Of a DNA stretch of 64,000 nucleotides, positions 48,998 to 59,941 are shown piece after piece. A program made the position numbers and the translations under genes. Position 1 is the first letter of the stretch; the number at the start of each line of letters is the position of its first letter. The notes beneath the pieces are model-generated. The model searched no databases, had not been told where the DNA came from, and saw only the letters and a list, made by a program, of their open reading frames with translations. Origin of the DNA: Methylobacterium sp. AMS5 (GTDB taxonomy: Bacteria; Pseudomonadota; Alphaproteobacteria; Rhizobiales; Beijerinckiaceae); contig NZ_CP006992.1 of NCBI RefSeq assembly GCF_001542815.1, positions 3,725,501 to 3,789,500 on the forward strand, written 5' to 3'.

Positions 48998-50053
48998 ATG
49001 CTCGCTCTCGTCCTCGACGATGCCGAGATGAACAACCTGGTGATGGTCGCCTCGTTGCGGCCGCTCGCCGGTTGCACGCCGCAGGCCTTCACCGTGCCGG
49101 CCGAGGCGCTCGCCTTCGCGGCGATGCGGGCGTCCGAGATCGGGGTCGTCATCACCGACTACGAGATGCCGGGCATGAACGGCGTCGAATTCATCCGGGC
49201 GGTGCGGCGCCTTCCCGGCCTCACCAACGTCCCCACGATCATGGTGACGAGCCACGACCAGCGGAGCCTGCGCCGCGAGGCGCTGGAGGCGGGAGCGACC
49301 GACTTCCTCACGAAACCCGCCGACGCGGTCGAGATCCGTGCCCGCGTCACGAACCTGCTCGCCCTCTCCGCGGCCCACCGGGCGCAGCGCGACCATGCCG
49401 CGCAGCTCGCCCGCGAGGTGGCGGCGGCGGTGGCCCTGGTCGAGGAGCGCGAGCGCCAGATCGTCTCGACCCTCATGCGCGCCGCCGAGCACCGCGATTC
49501 CGACACCGGCGATCACATCGCCCGCGTCTCCGCCTATGTCGGGCTGATCGCCGAGGCGATGCGGATGCCCGCATCCGATGCCCGTCAGCTCTGTCTGGCC
49601 GCGACCATGCACGACGTCGGCAAGATCGCCGTGCCGGACGCGATCCTGCTCAAGCCGGGCGCCCTCACCCCCGAGGAGCGCCGGGAGATGGAGCAGCACG
49701 CCGACCGGGGACGGCGCATCCTGGGCGGAAGCGATTCGCCCGTCATGCGGCTCGCCGCCGAGATCGCGGGAAGCCACCACGAGCGCTGGGACGGGACCGG
49801 CTACCCGTATCGCCTGAAGGGCGAGGCCATCCCCCTGTCCGGCCGCATCGTCGCGGTGGCCGACGTCTTCGACGCGCTGACGACCCAGCGTCCCTACAAG
49901 CAGGCTTGGTCACCGGAGCGGGCGCGGGCCTTTCTGCAGGAGAACGCCGGCTCCCACTTCGACCCGGCCATCGTCGAGGCGTTCCTGAGCCGCTGGGCCG
50001 ACGTCCAGACCTTCCTCGATCTCGGCCGCGACACCGCATCCGCGGCCGCCTGA
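48998..50053 (+). CDS. response regulator with HD-GYP c-di-GMP phosphodiesterase domain
   Basis: A 351-residue protein. The receiver domain is at 1-120 (acidic pocket L-D-D-A-E, phospho-Asp in V-I-T-D-Y-E-M-P-G, Lys in L-T-K-P), a coiled linker spans about 125-150 and the HD-GYP domain about 155-345. Active-site features are present: A-A-E-H-R-D-S-D-T-G-D-H, H-D-V-G-K-I-A-V-P-D, and H-H-E-R-W-D-G-T-G-Y-P. It should hydrolyse c-di-GMP when phosphorylated. ATG 48998 gives a receiver starting at once; the frame extends to 48920 with unlikely residues. It faces, and converges on, a hybrid kinase at 50168-52918, a plausible partner. Confidence 0.88.
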   Translation: MLALVLDDAEMNNLVMVASLRPLAGCTPQAFTVPAEALAFAAMRASEIGVVITDYEMPGMNGVEFIRAVRRLPGLTNVPTIMVTSHDQRSLRREALEAGATDFLTKPADAVEIRARVTNLLALSAAHRAQRDHAAQLAREVAAAVALVEERERQIVSTLMRAAEHRDSDTGDHIARVSAYVGLIAEAMRMPASDARQLCLAATMHDVGKIAVPDAILLKPGALTPEERREMEQHADRGRRILGGSDSPVMRLAAEIAGSHHERWDGTGYPYRLKGEAIPLSGRIVAVADVFDALTTQRPYKQAWSPERARAFLQENAGSHFDPAIVEAFLSRWADVQTFLDLGRDTASAAA

Positions 50054-50167
50054 TACGGCTTTTCGCGCGACCGAAGCGTCAGAGCGGCTCGGCGAGCCTG
50101 CTCGGCCCGACAGGGACCGGACACGGCATCGGCGTGACACCTTGTTCGTCACAGGCTCATCCGACCC

Positions 50168-52918
<2,751 letters not shown>

Positions 52919-52986
52919 GGGCTATGTCTCGCAGCAAAGGTCTCGCGACGGGGCGGATCGGTGCTCCGGCACGGATCGCGATGGCG

Positions 52987-53025
52987 AGAGCGTCGTCTTG
53001 GATACTCGATCGAAGACGATGCTCT
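52987..53025. terminator. hairpin at the end of the TadG-like gene (possible terminator)
   Basis: AGAGCGTCGTCTT (52987-52999) and AAGACGATGCTCT (53013-53025) pair at 12 of 13 positions across a 13-nt loop. It overlaps the TadG-like stop codon and no T-run follows, so a terminator role is uncertain; it may belong to the AGAGCATC-type palindromes seen at 15051. Confidence 0.4.
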
Positions 53026-54445
53026 ATTGGCTGATGACGAGCCGCCCCGAGATCGGGCCGACCCCCTTGGGGATCGGGACGCTCGAACGGTTGTAGTCCG
53101 CGTTGAGATAGAGGTTCGGGCCCTCGTAGAGATTGATCTGCTGGGCCACGACGACGGTATAGGCGGAGAGATCCGCCACGGGCCGCTGCGAATCGATCAC
53201 GAGGCGGCCGGCCGGCAGGTAGATGGTCCCGAGCATGGTGCGGGTGTTGTCGCTGATGATGCGGTAGGTCCGCATCGGCTTGCTCGTGCCGAGCGGCGGG
53301 GGCGTCGGCCTGATGATGTCGCCGAGAAGCATGTCGACGGCCTGCACCGGATCGATCGACAGGGTAACGGAGGGGTCCTCCGCCATCAGGAGGCCCGCCA
53401 TCGCACCCGTCGTCGGCGCCGACAGATCGACGGTCGTCTTCTTGTCGAAGAGAAGGCCGCTGTTGTTTCCGACGAAGTAGAAGCCGACATCCTTGCCCGT
53501 CATCGTCGCATTCTTGTCGACGATGAGCGGGCCGTCCTTCATGACGTAGATGCCGGGCCGCAGCGTGACGACGGCATTCTTCGTGATGTGCAAGCCGCCG
53601 CAATAGGTGCCGGGATCGAGGGTGAGCGGCTCCGCGATGACGTTGCTGCCCTTGCTCTTGCCGGTCAGCAGATCGGCAAGACGGAGGGTCTCAGGAAAGT
53701 TGACGCAACTCCCGACCGGCGGGGCCGGCCGGTTGCGGAGCGGGTCCTCGATGACGGGACAGCTCGTCTGCGGGTTGGGCGTGAAGTTCGCCCGGTCGTC
53801 CTTGAAGCCTCCCGCGGAGCAGATCGTCTGCGCCCGGGCGAGCGCGCCGTCGCGACCGACCATTCCCGAACGGCTTACGGAGTTCGAGTAGAGGGCGCAA
53901 TCGTAGGCCGTGACCTGCGCATTGCGCTCCAGGTTGAACGCACCCGCCGCGGCGGGATCGAGCGCCAGCATGCACAGGCGCATCCGCCCCACGACGCTCG
54001 CCCGGGCGCGCGCCGCGATCGGGATCGAAGCCATGCCGACGAAGCCCCCGAACGTGAGCTTGATGACCTGTTGGGCGCGCGCCTCGACACTCGTCTTGTC
54101 GGGGGCGACAGTGACTTGGATGGAGACCGGGGCATCGGCGCCGGCTCTCGCCTCGGCCTGGATCGTCTGCGTCGTCAGGCCGACGATGGATTCGCTGCTC
54201 GACACGACCAGCTTGAGGGCGTTGCCGCCAGCCAGCACGCCGGCATCGACCGCGCTTTGCAGATTGGTGCGCGCGGAGGCGAACCGCACGTAATCGATCG
54301 CCCCTCCGACCAGGCCGATCAGGGTGGAGCCCGCCAGCGCGAAGATCACCGCGACCGAGCCGTCGCTCTGCCGGCACAGGCGCGCGAAGGGCCGCCTCCA
54401 CCGGATCGTGCGCTTCGATCCTCCGTTTCCGTCCCGCGCCGCCAT
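53024..54445 (-). CDS. TadG-like pilus-assembly/pseudopilin-associated protein
   Basis: A 473-residue protein. After a basic cytoplasmic start, a single N-terminal hydrophobic helix at about 28-50 (G-S-V-A-V-I-F-A-L-A-G-S-T-L-I-G-L-V-G-G-A) leads into Y-V-R-F-A-S-A-R-T-N-L-Q-S-A-V-D-A-G-V-L-A-G-G, the typical TadE/TadG N-terminus. The remaining ~400 residues form an extracytoplasmic domain with scattered cysteines and a beta-rich C-terminal half. TadG proteins help assemble Flp pili and adhesion. It is downstream of two smaller TadE-like genes on the same strand, separated by 278 bp. No Tad secretion ATPase or Flp pilin is in the window. Confidence 0.8.
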   Translation of the reverse strand: MAARDGNGGSKRTIRWRRPFARLCRQSDGSVAVIFALAGSTLIGLVGGAIDYVRFASARTNLQSAVDAGVLAGGNALKLVVSSSESIVGLTTQTIQAEARAGADAPVSIQVTVAPDKTSVEARAQQVIKLTFGGFVGMASIPIAARARASVVGRMRLCMLALDPAAAGAFNLERNAQVTAYDCALYSNSVSRSGMVGRDGALARAQTICSAGGFKDDRANFTPNPQTSCPVIEDPLRNRPAPPVGSCVNFPETLRLADLLTGKSKGSNVIAEPLTLDPGTYCGGLHITKNAVVTLRPGIYVMKDGPLIVDKNATMTGKDVGFYFVGNNSGLLFDKKTTVDLSAPTTGAMAGLLMAEDPSVTLSIDPVQAVDMLLGDIIRPTPPPLGTSKPMRTYRIISDNTRTMLGTIYLPAGRLVIDSQRPVADLSAYTVVVAQQINLYEGPNLYLNADYNRSSVPIPKGVGPISGRLVISQ

Positions 54446-54723
54446 CGTGACTGTTGCCCTGTTGCTGGCTGCGTCCCTGCCCGAAGGGATAATTCTCCCG
54501 CGTTAATGGGATCTATTGCACAAGGACGGTGCAGTGCTCGTACGGTTTACGTACCCTTCACGACACGAAGCCTTTCCTTCGTCGCCACGGAAGGCGAACT
54601 CTCCCGATCGGCCCGACAACGCGATCGGATGATGCGGTCCGGATCAAGTGTCTCTCACGAAACTCCCGCTGCACCGTCATCGCCCGAGAGAGAAGGGTCA
54701 GGGATCGGGAGCTTTGTGAGGCA

Positions 54724-55338
54724 CTAAGGCGGACATGGCTTTCCGCCCGGCAAGACAACCTCGGCCTGTCCATTGGTTGCGATCCCGTCGCGCACCGGCC
54801 AGGCGGCCTTGCCGGTGAAGGTCAAGCTGTTGAGAACCGGAAAGAAGGAAAACAGCGGTCGATAGGACAGCCGCGTTTCGGCCATGACGAAGCGGTCGCC
54901 TTTCGAGGCCGTCCCCGCCGGCGGCGGCCCGATATCGGAACCGACGATGCGCGCCTTGTCCCCCCGTTGGACACTGGAGCAGACCCTGGCCACGAAGTCG
55001 TTGCCCACCTTGTAGACGCCGCCCGCGGTCAGCACGATGCTGGTTCCAGCCAAGCTGTAGGGGGCGGCCACGACCTGAGCGGCCGCAAACACGTCGTTGA
55101 TGTCAGCGTAATCGTTCTTGGAGGCAAGGTCGGCCATCGCGATCGTGGCCTGGGCCAGACGGTTGTTGGTCGCGATCGTCCTTGGAATCTCGATCGTTGC
55201 AATGAACAGAATCACGAGGACCGGCGCGACGAAGGCAAATTCGATGGCGCTCACACCGCCTTCGGCCCGACCGAACGCATGCATGGTCGCTGCGATGCGC
55301 CGTCCTGTCCAGAGGTGCCTCCACGACCTCATGCACAC
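54724..55338 (-). CDS. TadE-like pilus protein
   Basis: A 204-residue protein with an N-terminal basic region, then E-G-G-V-S-A-I-E-F-A-F-V-A-P-V-L-V-I-L-F-I-A (about 26-48), the conserved TadE pseudopilin-like segment with the E-F processing-site-like motif. The remaining domain is extracytoplasmic with two cysteines. It overlaps the end of the upstream TadE-like gene by 10 bp, so the two are coupled. Likely role: minor pseudopilin in Flp/Tad pilus biogenesis. Confidence 0.82.
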   Translation of the reverse strand: MCMRSWRHLWTGRRIAATMHAFGRAEGGVSAIEFAFVAPVLVILFIATIEIPRTIATNNRLAQATIAMADLASKNDYADINDVFAAAQVVAAPYSLAGTSIVLTAGGVYKVGNDFVARVCSSVQRGDKARIVGSDIGPPPAGTASKGDRFVMAETRLSYRPLFSFFPVLNSLTFTGKAAWPVRDGIATNGQAEVVLPGGKPCPP

Positions 55339-56006
55339 GGCTTGTCCGCATAATCCTCCGTGCGGAAGATTGCCGTCGCCGTGAGGAGTTGCTTGCCGCC
55401 GGGCATGCGCTGGCCGGTGAAGTCGAGAAAGCTGAAGGGGCGCAAGATCGGCACGGCGGCACGCAGGACATGGATGCCGCCGCCCGACGGACAGGTGAAC
55501 TGCGTACCGAACCCGGCTGCCCAGTCGCCGCGGCTGACATCGTAGGCTGGCGCGATCCGCTTGATGGCGAAGGTGGTGGTCCGCACGAGATCGACCCGCA
55601 TCTCATCGCATTGGTAGAGCCGGATGCCCGTGCCGCAGAGCAAACCACGCAGGTACTGCGCCGGGTCGGCGCCGTTCGCCTCCTCTTGGAACGTCCCCGT
55701 GCGGAGCAGGCGTGCCGCCCGCTGAACCGAGAGATCGAACTGCTGCTGGGCGAAAACGAAGAGCGAAGCCTCCGCGATCACCATCATCAGGACGAAGAGC
55801 GGCAAGATCACGAGCGAAAGCTCGACCGCAGCGATACCACCCACGTCGCCGATGAACCGCGACTGCAGTGTGCCCGGCGCTTGGTGGGGTCGATTGTGCG
55901 AGGCGGAGGAGGAGGGTTTCAATAACGTCGTCTTCGCTGATGCCGCCTCTGTACAGCCCCGACACCGTCGTGAAACATTTAGGCAGAGATTACGCTCGTC
56001 TGACAA
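55329..56006 (-). CDS. TadE-like pilus protein
   Basis: A 225-residue frame with the conserved G-G-I-A-A-V-E-L-S-L-V-I-L-P-L-F-V-L-M-M-V segment at about 57-77, the TadE-type processing site and hydrophobic helix. The first ~50 residues before it are unusually long and cysteine/serine-rich, so the true start may be internal. The C-terminal domain has cysteines that may pair. It is the first of three TadE/TadG-type genes on the minus strand; the second overlaps its end. Confidence 0.75.
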   Translation of the reverse strand: MSDERNLCLNVSRRCRGCTEAASAKTTLLKPSSSASHNRPHQAPGTLQSRFIGDVGGIAAVELSLVILPLFVLMMVIAEASLFVFAQQQFDLSVQRAARLLRTGTFQEEANGADPAQYLRGLLCGTGIRLYQCDEMRVDLVRTTTFAIKRIAPAYDVSRGDWAAGFGTQFTCPSGGGIHVLRAAVPILRPFSFLDFTGQRMPGGKQLLTATAIFRTEDYADKPCA

Positions 56007-56309
56007 TGATACGACGGGACGCGTTTACGCTCCGTGAATGCGGGCAGGACGATTGCGCAAACCAATGCAGCTTCAGACACGCCAAGAGGTCATTCCGCTT
56101 GAGGCGTGACAGGAGGGGTAAAGGCGGAATCAGCTCACCGCCAGAATGCCCGTCAAACGGCCTGAGGAGTCTGTCAGCCGCCAGCCGACGCGGCTCCGGG
56201 CGGGGAGGGCGCGCGGTCTCTCGGCTGCGCGCCCGGATCCTCGGGAACCGATCTCCTGCGTGTCATGTTCTTGGGTGCCGGGCTTCACCGGCCCCCACGC
56301 AGCGGCGGA
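56007..56309. other. 303-bp gap, nothing identified
   Basis: Between the alcohol dehydrogenase stop and the TadE-like start I see no clear gene, hairpin or repeat. The promoter for the TadE-like genes is probably near 56010-56100, where the sequence is less GC-rich. Confidence 0.4.
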
Positions 56310-57431
56310 TCAGGGCGTGATCGCGACCTTCAAGACGCCATCGCGCTGGTGCGCGAAGAGGTCGTAGGCCTCCTCGATCGCCTCCAGCCTGAAGCGGTGC
56401 GTGACGAGCGCGCGGGCATCGATGCGGCCGGAGGCGACGACCGACATCAGGCGGCGCATGCGCTCCTTCCCGCCGGGGCAGAGCGTGGTGATGATGGTGT
56501 GGTTGCCGAGCCCCGCCACGAAGGGGCCGAGCGGGATGCGCAGATCCTCCGAATAGACGCCGAGTGAGGCGAGCGTTCCGCCCGGGCGCAGAACGCGCAG
56601 GGCGGCCTCGAAGGTCGATTGCCGCCCCAGCGCCTCGATCGCCACGTCGACGCCCCGGCCGTCGGTGATCCGCATGATCGCATCGACCGGATCCTCCTTG
56701 GAGAAATCCACGATCTCGTCCGCGCCCATGCTGCGGGCGACCTGCTGGCGCTTGGGCACGCATTCCACGGCGATGATCCGCGTGGCGCCCATCAGCCGCG
56801 CGCCGGCCGTGGCGCAAAGACCGATCGGCCCCTGGGCGAAGACCGCGACCGTGTCGCCGATCCGCACGCCCCCGCTCTCCGCCCCGGAGAAGCCGGTCGA
56901 CATGATGTCGGGACACATGAGAACCTGCTCGTCGTTCAGATCGTCCGGAACGAGGGCAAGGTTCGTCATGGCATCGGGCACGAGGAGGTATTCGGCCTGG
57001 GAGCCGTCGACGGTGTTGCCGAAACGCCAGCCGCCCATGGGCTTGAAGCCGTACTTCGTGTCCGGACCGTCCTGCGAGAGGCAGCCGCAGAGGCAGGCGG
57101 CGCTGTGCCCGGACGGCGTGATCGCGCCGGCCACCACCCGCTGGCCCTCTTGGAACCCTTGGACCGCGCTGCCGAGCCGCTCGATGATCCCGACCGGCTC
57201 GTGGCCGATCGTCAGGCCGCGCGCGACCGGGTACTCGCCCTTGAGGATGTGGATGTCGGTGCCGCAGATCGTCGTCGTGGTGATGCGAATGAGAGCATCG
57301 AGCGGCCCGATCTCGGGGACCGGCTTCTCATCCAGCACGATGCGCCCCGGCTCGACGAAGATCGCCGCCTTCATGCGCGCCGCGCGGGCTCGGTTGCGCT
57401 CGGTGATACGGGTTTCGGCCTGACCGTTCAT
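56310..57431 (-). CDS. zinc-dependent medium-chain alcohol dehydrogenase
   Basis: A 373-residue MDR alcohol dehydrogenase. The catalytic zinc ligands are in T-I-C-G-T-D-I-H (Cys57) and G-H-E-P-V-G (His78 region). A cysteine-containing loop C-L-C-G-C replaces the usual four-cysteine structural-zinc lobe, so the structural zinc is probably absent. The NAD(P) Rossmann segment is F-A-Q-G-P-I-G-L-C-A at about 192-201. The N-terminus has a 20-residue polar extension before M-K-A-A-I-F. It resembles secondary-alcohol/isopropanol or threonine-type dehydrogenases of NAD(P)-dependent class. It stands alone between the pilus genes and an insertion scar; the substrate is unknown. Confidence 0.85.
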   Translation of the reverse strand: MNGQAETRITERNRARAARMKAAIFVEPGRIVLDEKPVPEIGPLDALIRITTTTICGTDIHILKGEYPVARGLTIGHEPVGIIERLGSAVQGFQEGQRVVAGAITPSGHSAACLCGCLSQDGPDTKYGFKPMGGWRFGNTVDGSQAEYLLVPDAMTNLALVPDDLNDEQVLMCPDIMSTGFSGAESGGVRIGDTVAVFAQGPIGLCATAGARLMGATRIIAVECVPKRQQVARSMGADEIVDFSKEDPVDAIMRITDGRGVDVAIEALGRQSTFEAALRVLRPGGTLASLGVYSEDLRIPLGPFVAGLGNHTIITTLCPGGKERMRRLMSVVASGRIDARALVTHRFRLEAIEEAYDLFAHQRDGVLKVAITP

Positions 57432-57783
57432 GCCCTGTCTCCATTCAGGGCCCCCCGAACCTCAACTCGCGAGACGCCGGAAAGTTGTGCGATCGTCTTC
57501 GCGCGCCACGGCTGATTGTGCGTGTCGGCACGTCTTCCACTCGGCCGCCGACAGGCGATGCGGGGCGCCGGATCGACCCGGTGCGGATCATCGGCCGCTC
57601 GCTGTCGGATTCGGGCCCTGCTGCGCGTCTTGGCACATACGTTCGGCGCACGAAGGAGCTGGTGGGCCCGGCAGAAGAGCAATAATTCAACGAATCCAAG
57701 GCCAATTGGCATAGGTGCGGGAGAAGTGCCCCGCTGATCGGAAACGGTTATTTTCAGTCGCCCCCGCGCCTCGATTACGCAGT
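57432..57783. other. 352-bp region upstream of the alcohol dehydrogenase, nothing identified
   Basis: It probably holds the dehydrogenase promoter. Base composition drops in GC from about 57670 toward the mobile-element scar. I see no gene. Confidence 0.4.
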
Positions 57784-57957
57784 CCTAGCACTACTTTGGC
57801 ATTCTTGCCTGAAGAGCCATGATGGAATTTCGTGTAGATTTAAACGGCGTCGGAATCCTCTGGTTTGAAGCGCCTGAGATTGCAGAATGCTTGGACTATT
57901 TTCCTGCTTGTCGCGTACATTAAGGTCAGAATACCCCTTTGCCAAAGTAGTTCTAGG
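57784..57957. mobile_element. MITE-like element, 174 bp with 18-bp terminal inverted repeats
   Basis: Left end CCTAGCACTACTTTGGCA (57784-57801) and right end TGCCAAAGTAGTTCTAGG (57940-57957) are inverted repeats matching at 17 of 18 positions. The interior is AT-richer than the surroundings and has no gene of transposase size. It abuts the broken 3' end of the IS3-type orfA. No clean target duplication is evident. Confidence 0.6.
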
Positions 57958-58054
57958 TCCTTCATCTTCCTGGCCTGATCGTTCTGGAGGCCGCCGAACT
58001 CCTTGCGCCAGCGGTCAGAGCTCTGCTCGGAGATCTCCGCCTCCTTGCACGCTA

Positions 58055-58913
58055 GAGCGTGTTATGAACTGATAGGCAGGATTGGCGTTGTGGATCATGC
58101 CTTCTGATCGCCGCTCCTATCCGTCCGACGTGTCTGATGAAGAATGGGCACTGGTAGCGCCCTACCTCGCGCTGCTGCGGGAGGACTCAGCTCAGCGCGA
58201 CCACGAGTTGCGCGAGGTGTTTAACGGGCTGCGCTACATCGTGAAGACGGGGGCGCCCTGGCGGTTCATGCCGCACGATCTGCCGCCTTGGGCGGCCGTG
58301 TATCAGCAGACGCAGCGTTGGCTGTCGGCCGACAGTTTCGCGGACGTGGCCGGCGACCTGCGGGCGGTGCTGCGGATGGCGGCGGAGCGGGAGCCGGAGC
58401 CCTCGGCGGTGATCCTCGATAGCCGGACGCTGCGCTCCTCGCCCGAGAGCGGCGAGCGGGCCGGCTATGACGGGGCCAAGCGCAAGCGGGGTGCGAAGCT
58501 GCATCTGGCCGTTGACACGCCGGGCCATGTCGTGGCGCTGCACGTGACGCCCGCCGATGTCGACGACCGGGCCGAGGTCGGCCGGCTGGCCGCCGAGGTG
58601 CAGGCGGAGACGGGCGACAGCGTCGAGTTGGCCTTTGTCGACCAGGGCTATTCCGGGCCTAAGCCCGCCGCCGCCGCGAGCGCGCACGGCATCGACTTGG
58701 AAGTGGTGAAGGCGCCTGAGGCCAAGCGCGGCTTTGTCCTGCTGCCGCGCCGATGGGTGGTGGAGCGCTCGTTTGCCTGGGCCACCCGCTGTCGGCGGCT
58801 GGTCAAAGATTACGAGCGCTACGCCAGCACGTTGGCTGGCCTGCACATGGTCGCCTTCGTCTGCCTCATGCTCCGACAAGCTGAAAAGCTTATGACAAGT
58901 GCATAACAGGCTC
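58055..58913 (+). mobile_element. IS5-family insertion sequence (859 bp) with TA target duplication
   Basis: Ends GAGCGTGTTATG (58055-58066) and CATAACAGGCTC (58902-58913) are 12-bp inverted repeats with one mismatch. TA flanks both sides (58053-58054 and 58914-58915). It encodes one intact DDE transposase. Size, ends and duplication fit the IS427/IS1031-type IS5 subgroup. It is inserted in the IS3-family orfA remnant. Confidence 0.8.
58097..58906 (+). CDS. IS5-family transposase, intact
   Basis: A 269-residue DDE transposase. The N-terminal DUF4096-like domain has S-D-E-E-W-A-L-V and L-R-Y-I-V-K-T-G-A-P-W-R-F-M-P. Catalytic residues appear in V-I-L-D-S-R-T-L (Asp), F-V-D-Q-G-Y-S-G (Asp) and V-V-E-R-S-F-A-W (Glu). 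ATG 58097 is the preferred start; TTG 58082 is also in frame. It fills almost the whole element, with 7 bp between its stop and the right end. The element appears complete and may still be mobile. Confidence 0.88.
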   Translation: MPSDRRSYPSDVSDEEWALVAPYLALLREDSAQRDHELREVFNGLRYIVKTGAPWRFMPHDLPPWAAVYQQTQRWLSADSFADVAGDLRAVLRMAAEREPEPSAVILDSRTLRSSPESGERAGYDGAKRKRGAKLHLAVDTPGHVVALHVTPADVDDRAEVGRLAAEVQAETGDSVELAFVDQGYSGPKPAAAASAHGIDLEVVKAPEAKRGFVLLPRRWVVERSFAWATRCRRLVKDYERYASTLAGLHMVAFVCLMLRQAEKLMTSA

Positions 58914-59149
58914 TAGCGACAAACTCGTGCCCTGGGCGGTCTGACACCTCGATCTGGCGCAGCTTCAGCACGACCGGCTCCGCGCTCGTCTTCTGTCCTC
59001 GCCGCATGTCCGACTCCTTCGGTCCTGGCTGATCCTCTCAATCAGCCCGGTCCGAAGCCAGCCGGTCAGGTCAAAACAGGCTCTCAGAACCAATTAATCC
59101 GCCAACCTTAGCTTTGATAATCAGTTTTAAGATTATTTGCGAAGATTTA

Positions 59150-59941
59150 TTATATTCGATCGGGGGTGGCCGAGCTTAGGAGATCCTCTCGGAACTTTGC
59201 GTCGAGGCGCCGCATGAAGTGCTCAGCGCAGCACATGTGCTTGTGCATCTCACGGCTGACAGCATCGGCATCCTCCGCGCGTAAGGCAGTGACAAGGGCC
59301 CGGTGGCTGGCAACGTTGTGACTTCCAAAGGCTTCGTGTTCAACAAGGCTTTCGCTGCGGAACTCGACGAGGTCGCGCAGCAGGCTGTTTAGGAATCGAC
59401 ACATAAATACCAATAAAGGATTATCACTCGCATCACATAACATGTCGTGGAAATCGACCTCGATAAGACGGCCGATCCTGCGCTGACCGCTCGCGTTAGC
59501 GGCCTCGCACTCTGCGATATTCGCTTCCAGGCGTTGAAAGTCATGAGGCTTCAAGCGCCCGATTACGTTGATGCTGAGCGCCACCTCCAAGCTGCGGCGC
59601 AAGGCGTAGACATGGGCGAAATCAAGTTCCTGGAAGTGAAAGAAGCGGCGCAATTGTTGCGCAGCTGCCTCAATGGAGATCGGGCGGATTTCGGCGCCGC
59701 CATTCGGACCGGACTGCATCGTCACAAGGCCCTGGACCTCAAGGGCCTTCAGTGCTTCCCGGATCGTCCCCTTGGCGCAGCTATAATGCTGCATCAGGGC
59801 ACGTTCGTTCGGCAGGCGATCACCCGGCAGCAAACGGTCGCGGGCGATGCGCCGGCACAGGTCCTCGGCAATCTGGTCGGAGAGTTTGATTCGGCGCATC
59901 GGCGCCAGGTTCGGCTTCATCCTCGAACCAGGCGCATTCAT
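59150..59941 (-). CDS. FadR-type GntR transcriptional regulator
   Basis: A 263-residue GntR regulator. The N-terminal winged HTH spans about 15-80 (I-A-E-D-L-C-R-R-I-A-R-D-R-L-L-P-G-D-R-L-P-N-E-R-A-L... G-T-I-R-E-A-L-K-A-L) and the C-terminal FCD helical domain about 95-245, with metal-binding-type residues in D-F-H-D-M-L and S-H-x-A-L. ATG 59941 overlaps the M81 stop by ATGA, so it is the last gene of the transporter/amidohydrolase operon and probably represses it in response to a substrate or product. A frame reaching 60166 lies inside the M81 gene and is rejected. Confidence 0.87.
   Translation of the reverse strand: MNAPGSRMKPNLAPMRRIKLSDQIAEDLCRRIARDRLLPGDRLPNERALMQHYSCAKGTIREALKALEVQGLVTMQSGPNGGAEIRPISIEAAAQQLRRFFHFQELDFAHVYALRRSLEVALSINVIGRLKPHDFQRLEANIAECEAANASGQRRIGRLIEVDFHDMLCDASDNPLLVFMCRFLNSLLRDLVEFRSESLVEHEAFGSHNVASHRALVTALRAEDADAVSREMHKHMCCAEHFMRRLDAKFREDLLSSATPDRI

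Larger units (their letters stand above)
57958..59087 (-). pseudogene. IS3-family orfA remnant, frameshifted and interrupted by an IS5-type element
   Basis: On the minus strand the start at 59007 reads M-R-R-G-Q-K-T-S-A-E-P-V-V-L-K-L-R-Q-I-E-V, the N-terminus of an IS3-family OrfA. One extra T after the I-E-V codons shifts the frame. After removing the inserted element (58055-58913 plus its TA duplicate) the other frame continues A-C-K-E-A-E-I-S-E-Q-S-S-D-R-W-R-K-E-F-G-G-L-Q, ending at about 57958. orfB is missing. The outer end at about 59087 (TGAGAGCCTGTTTTGACC on the minus strand) may be the original terminal repeat. Confidence 0.7.
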
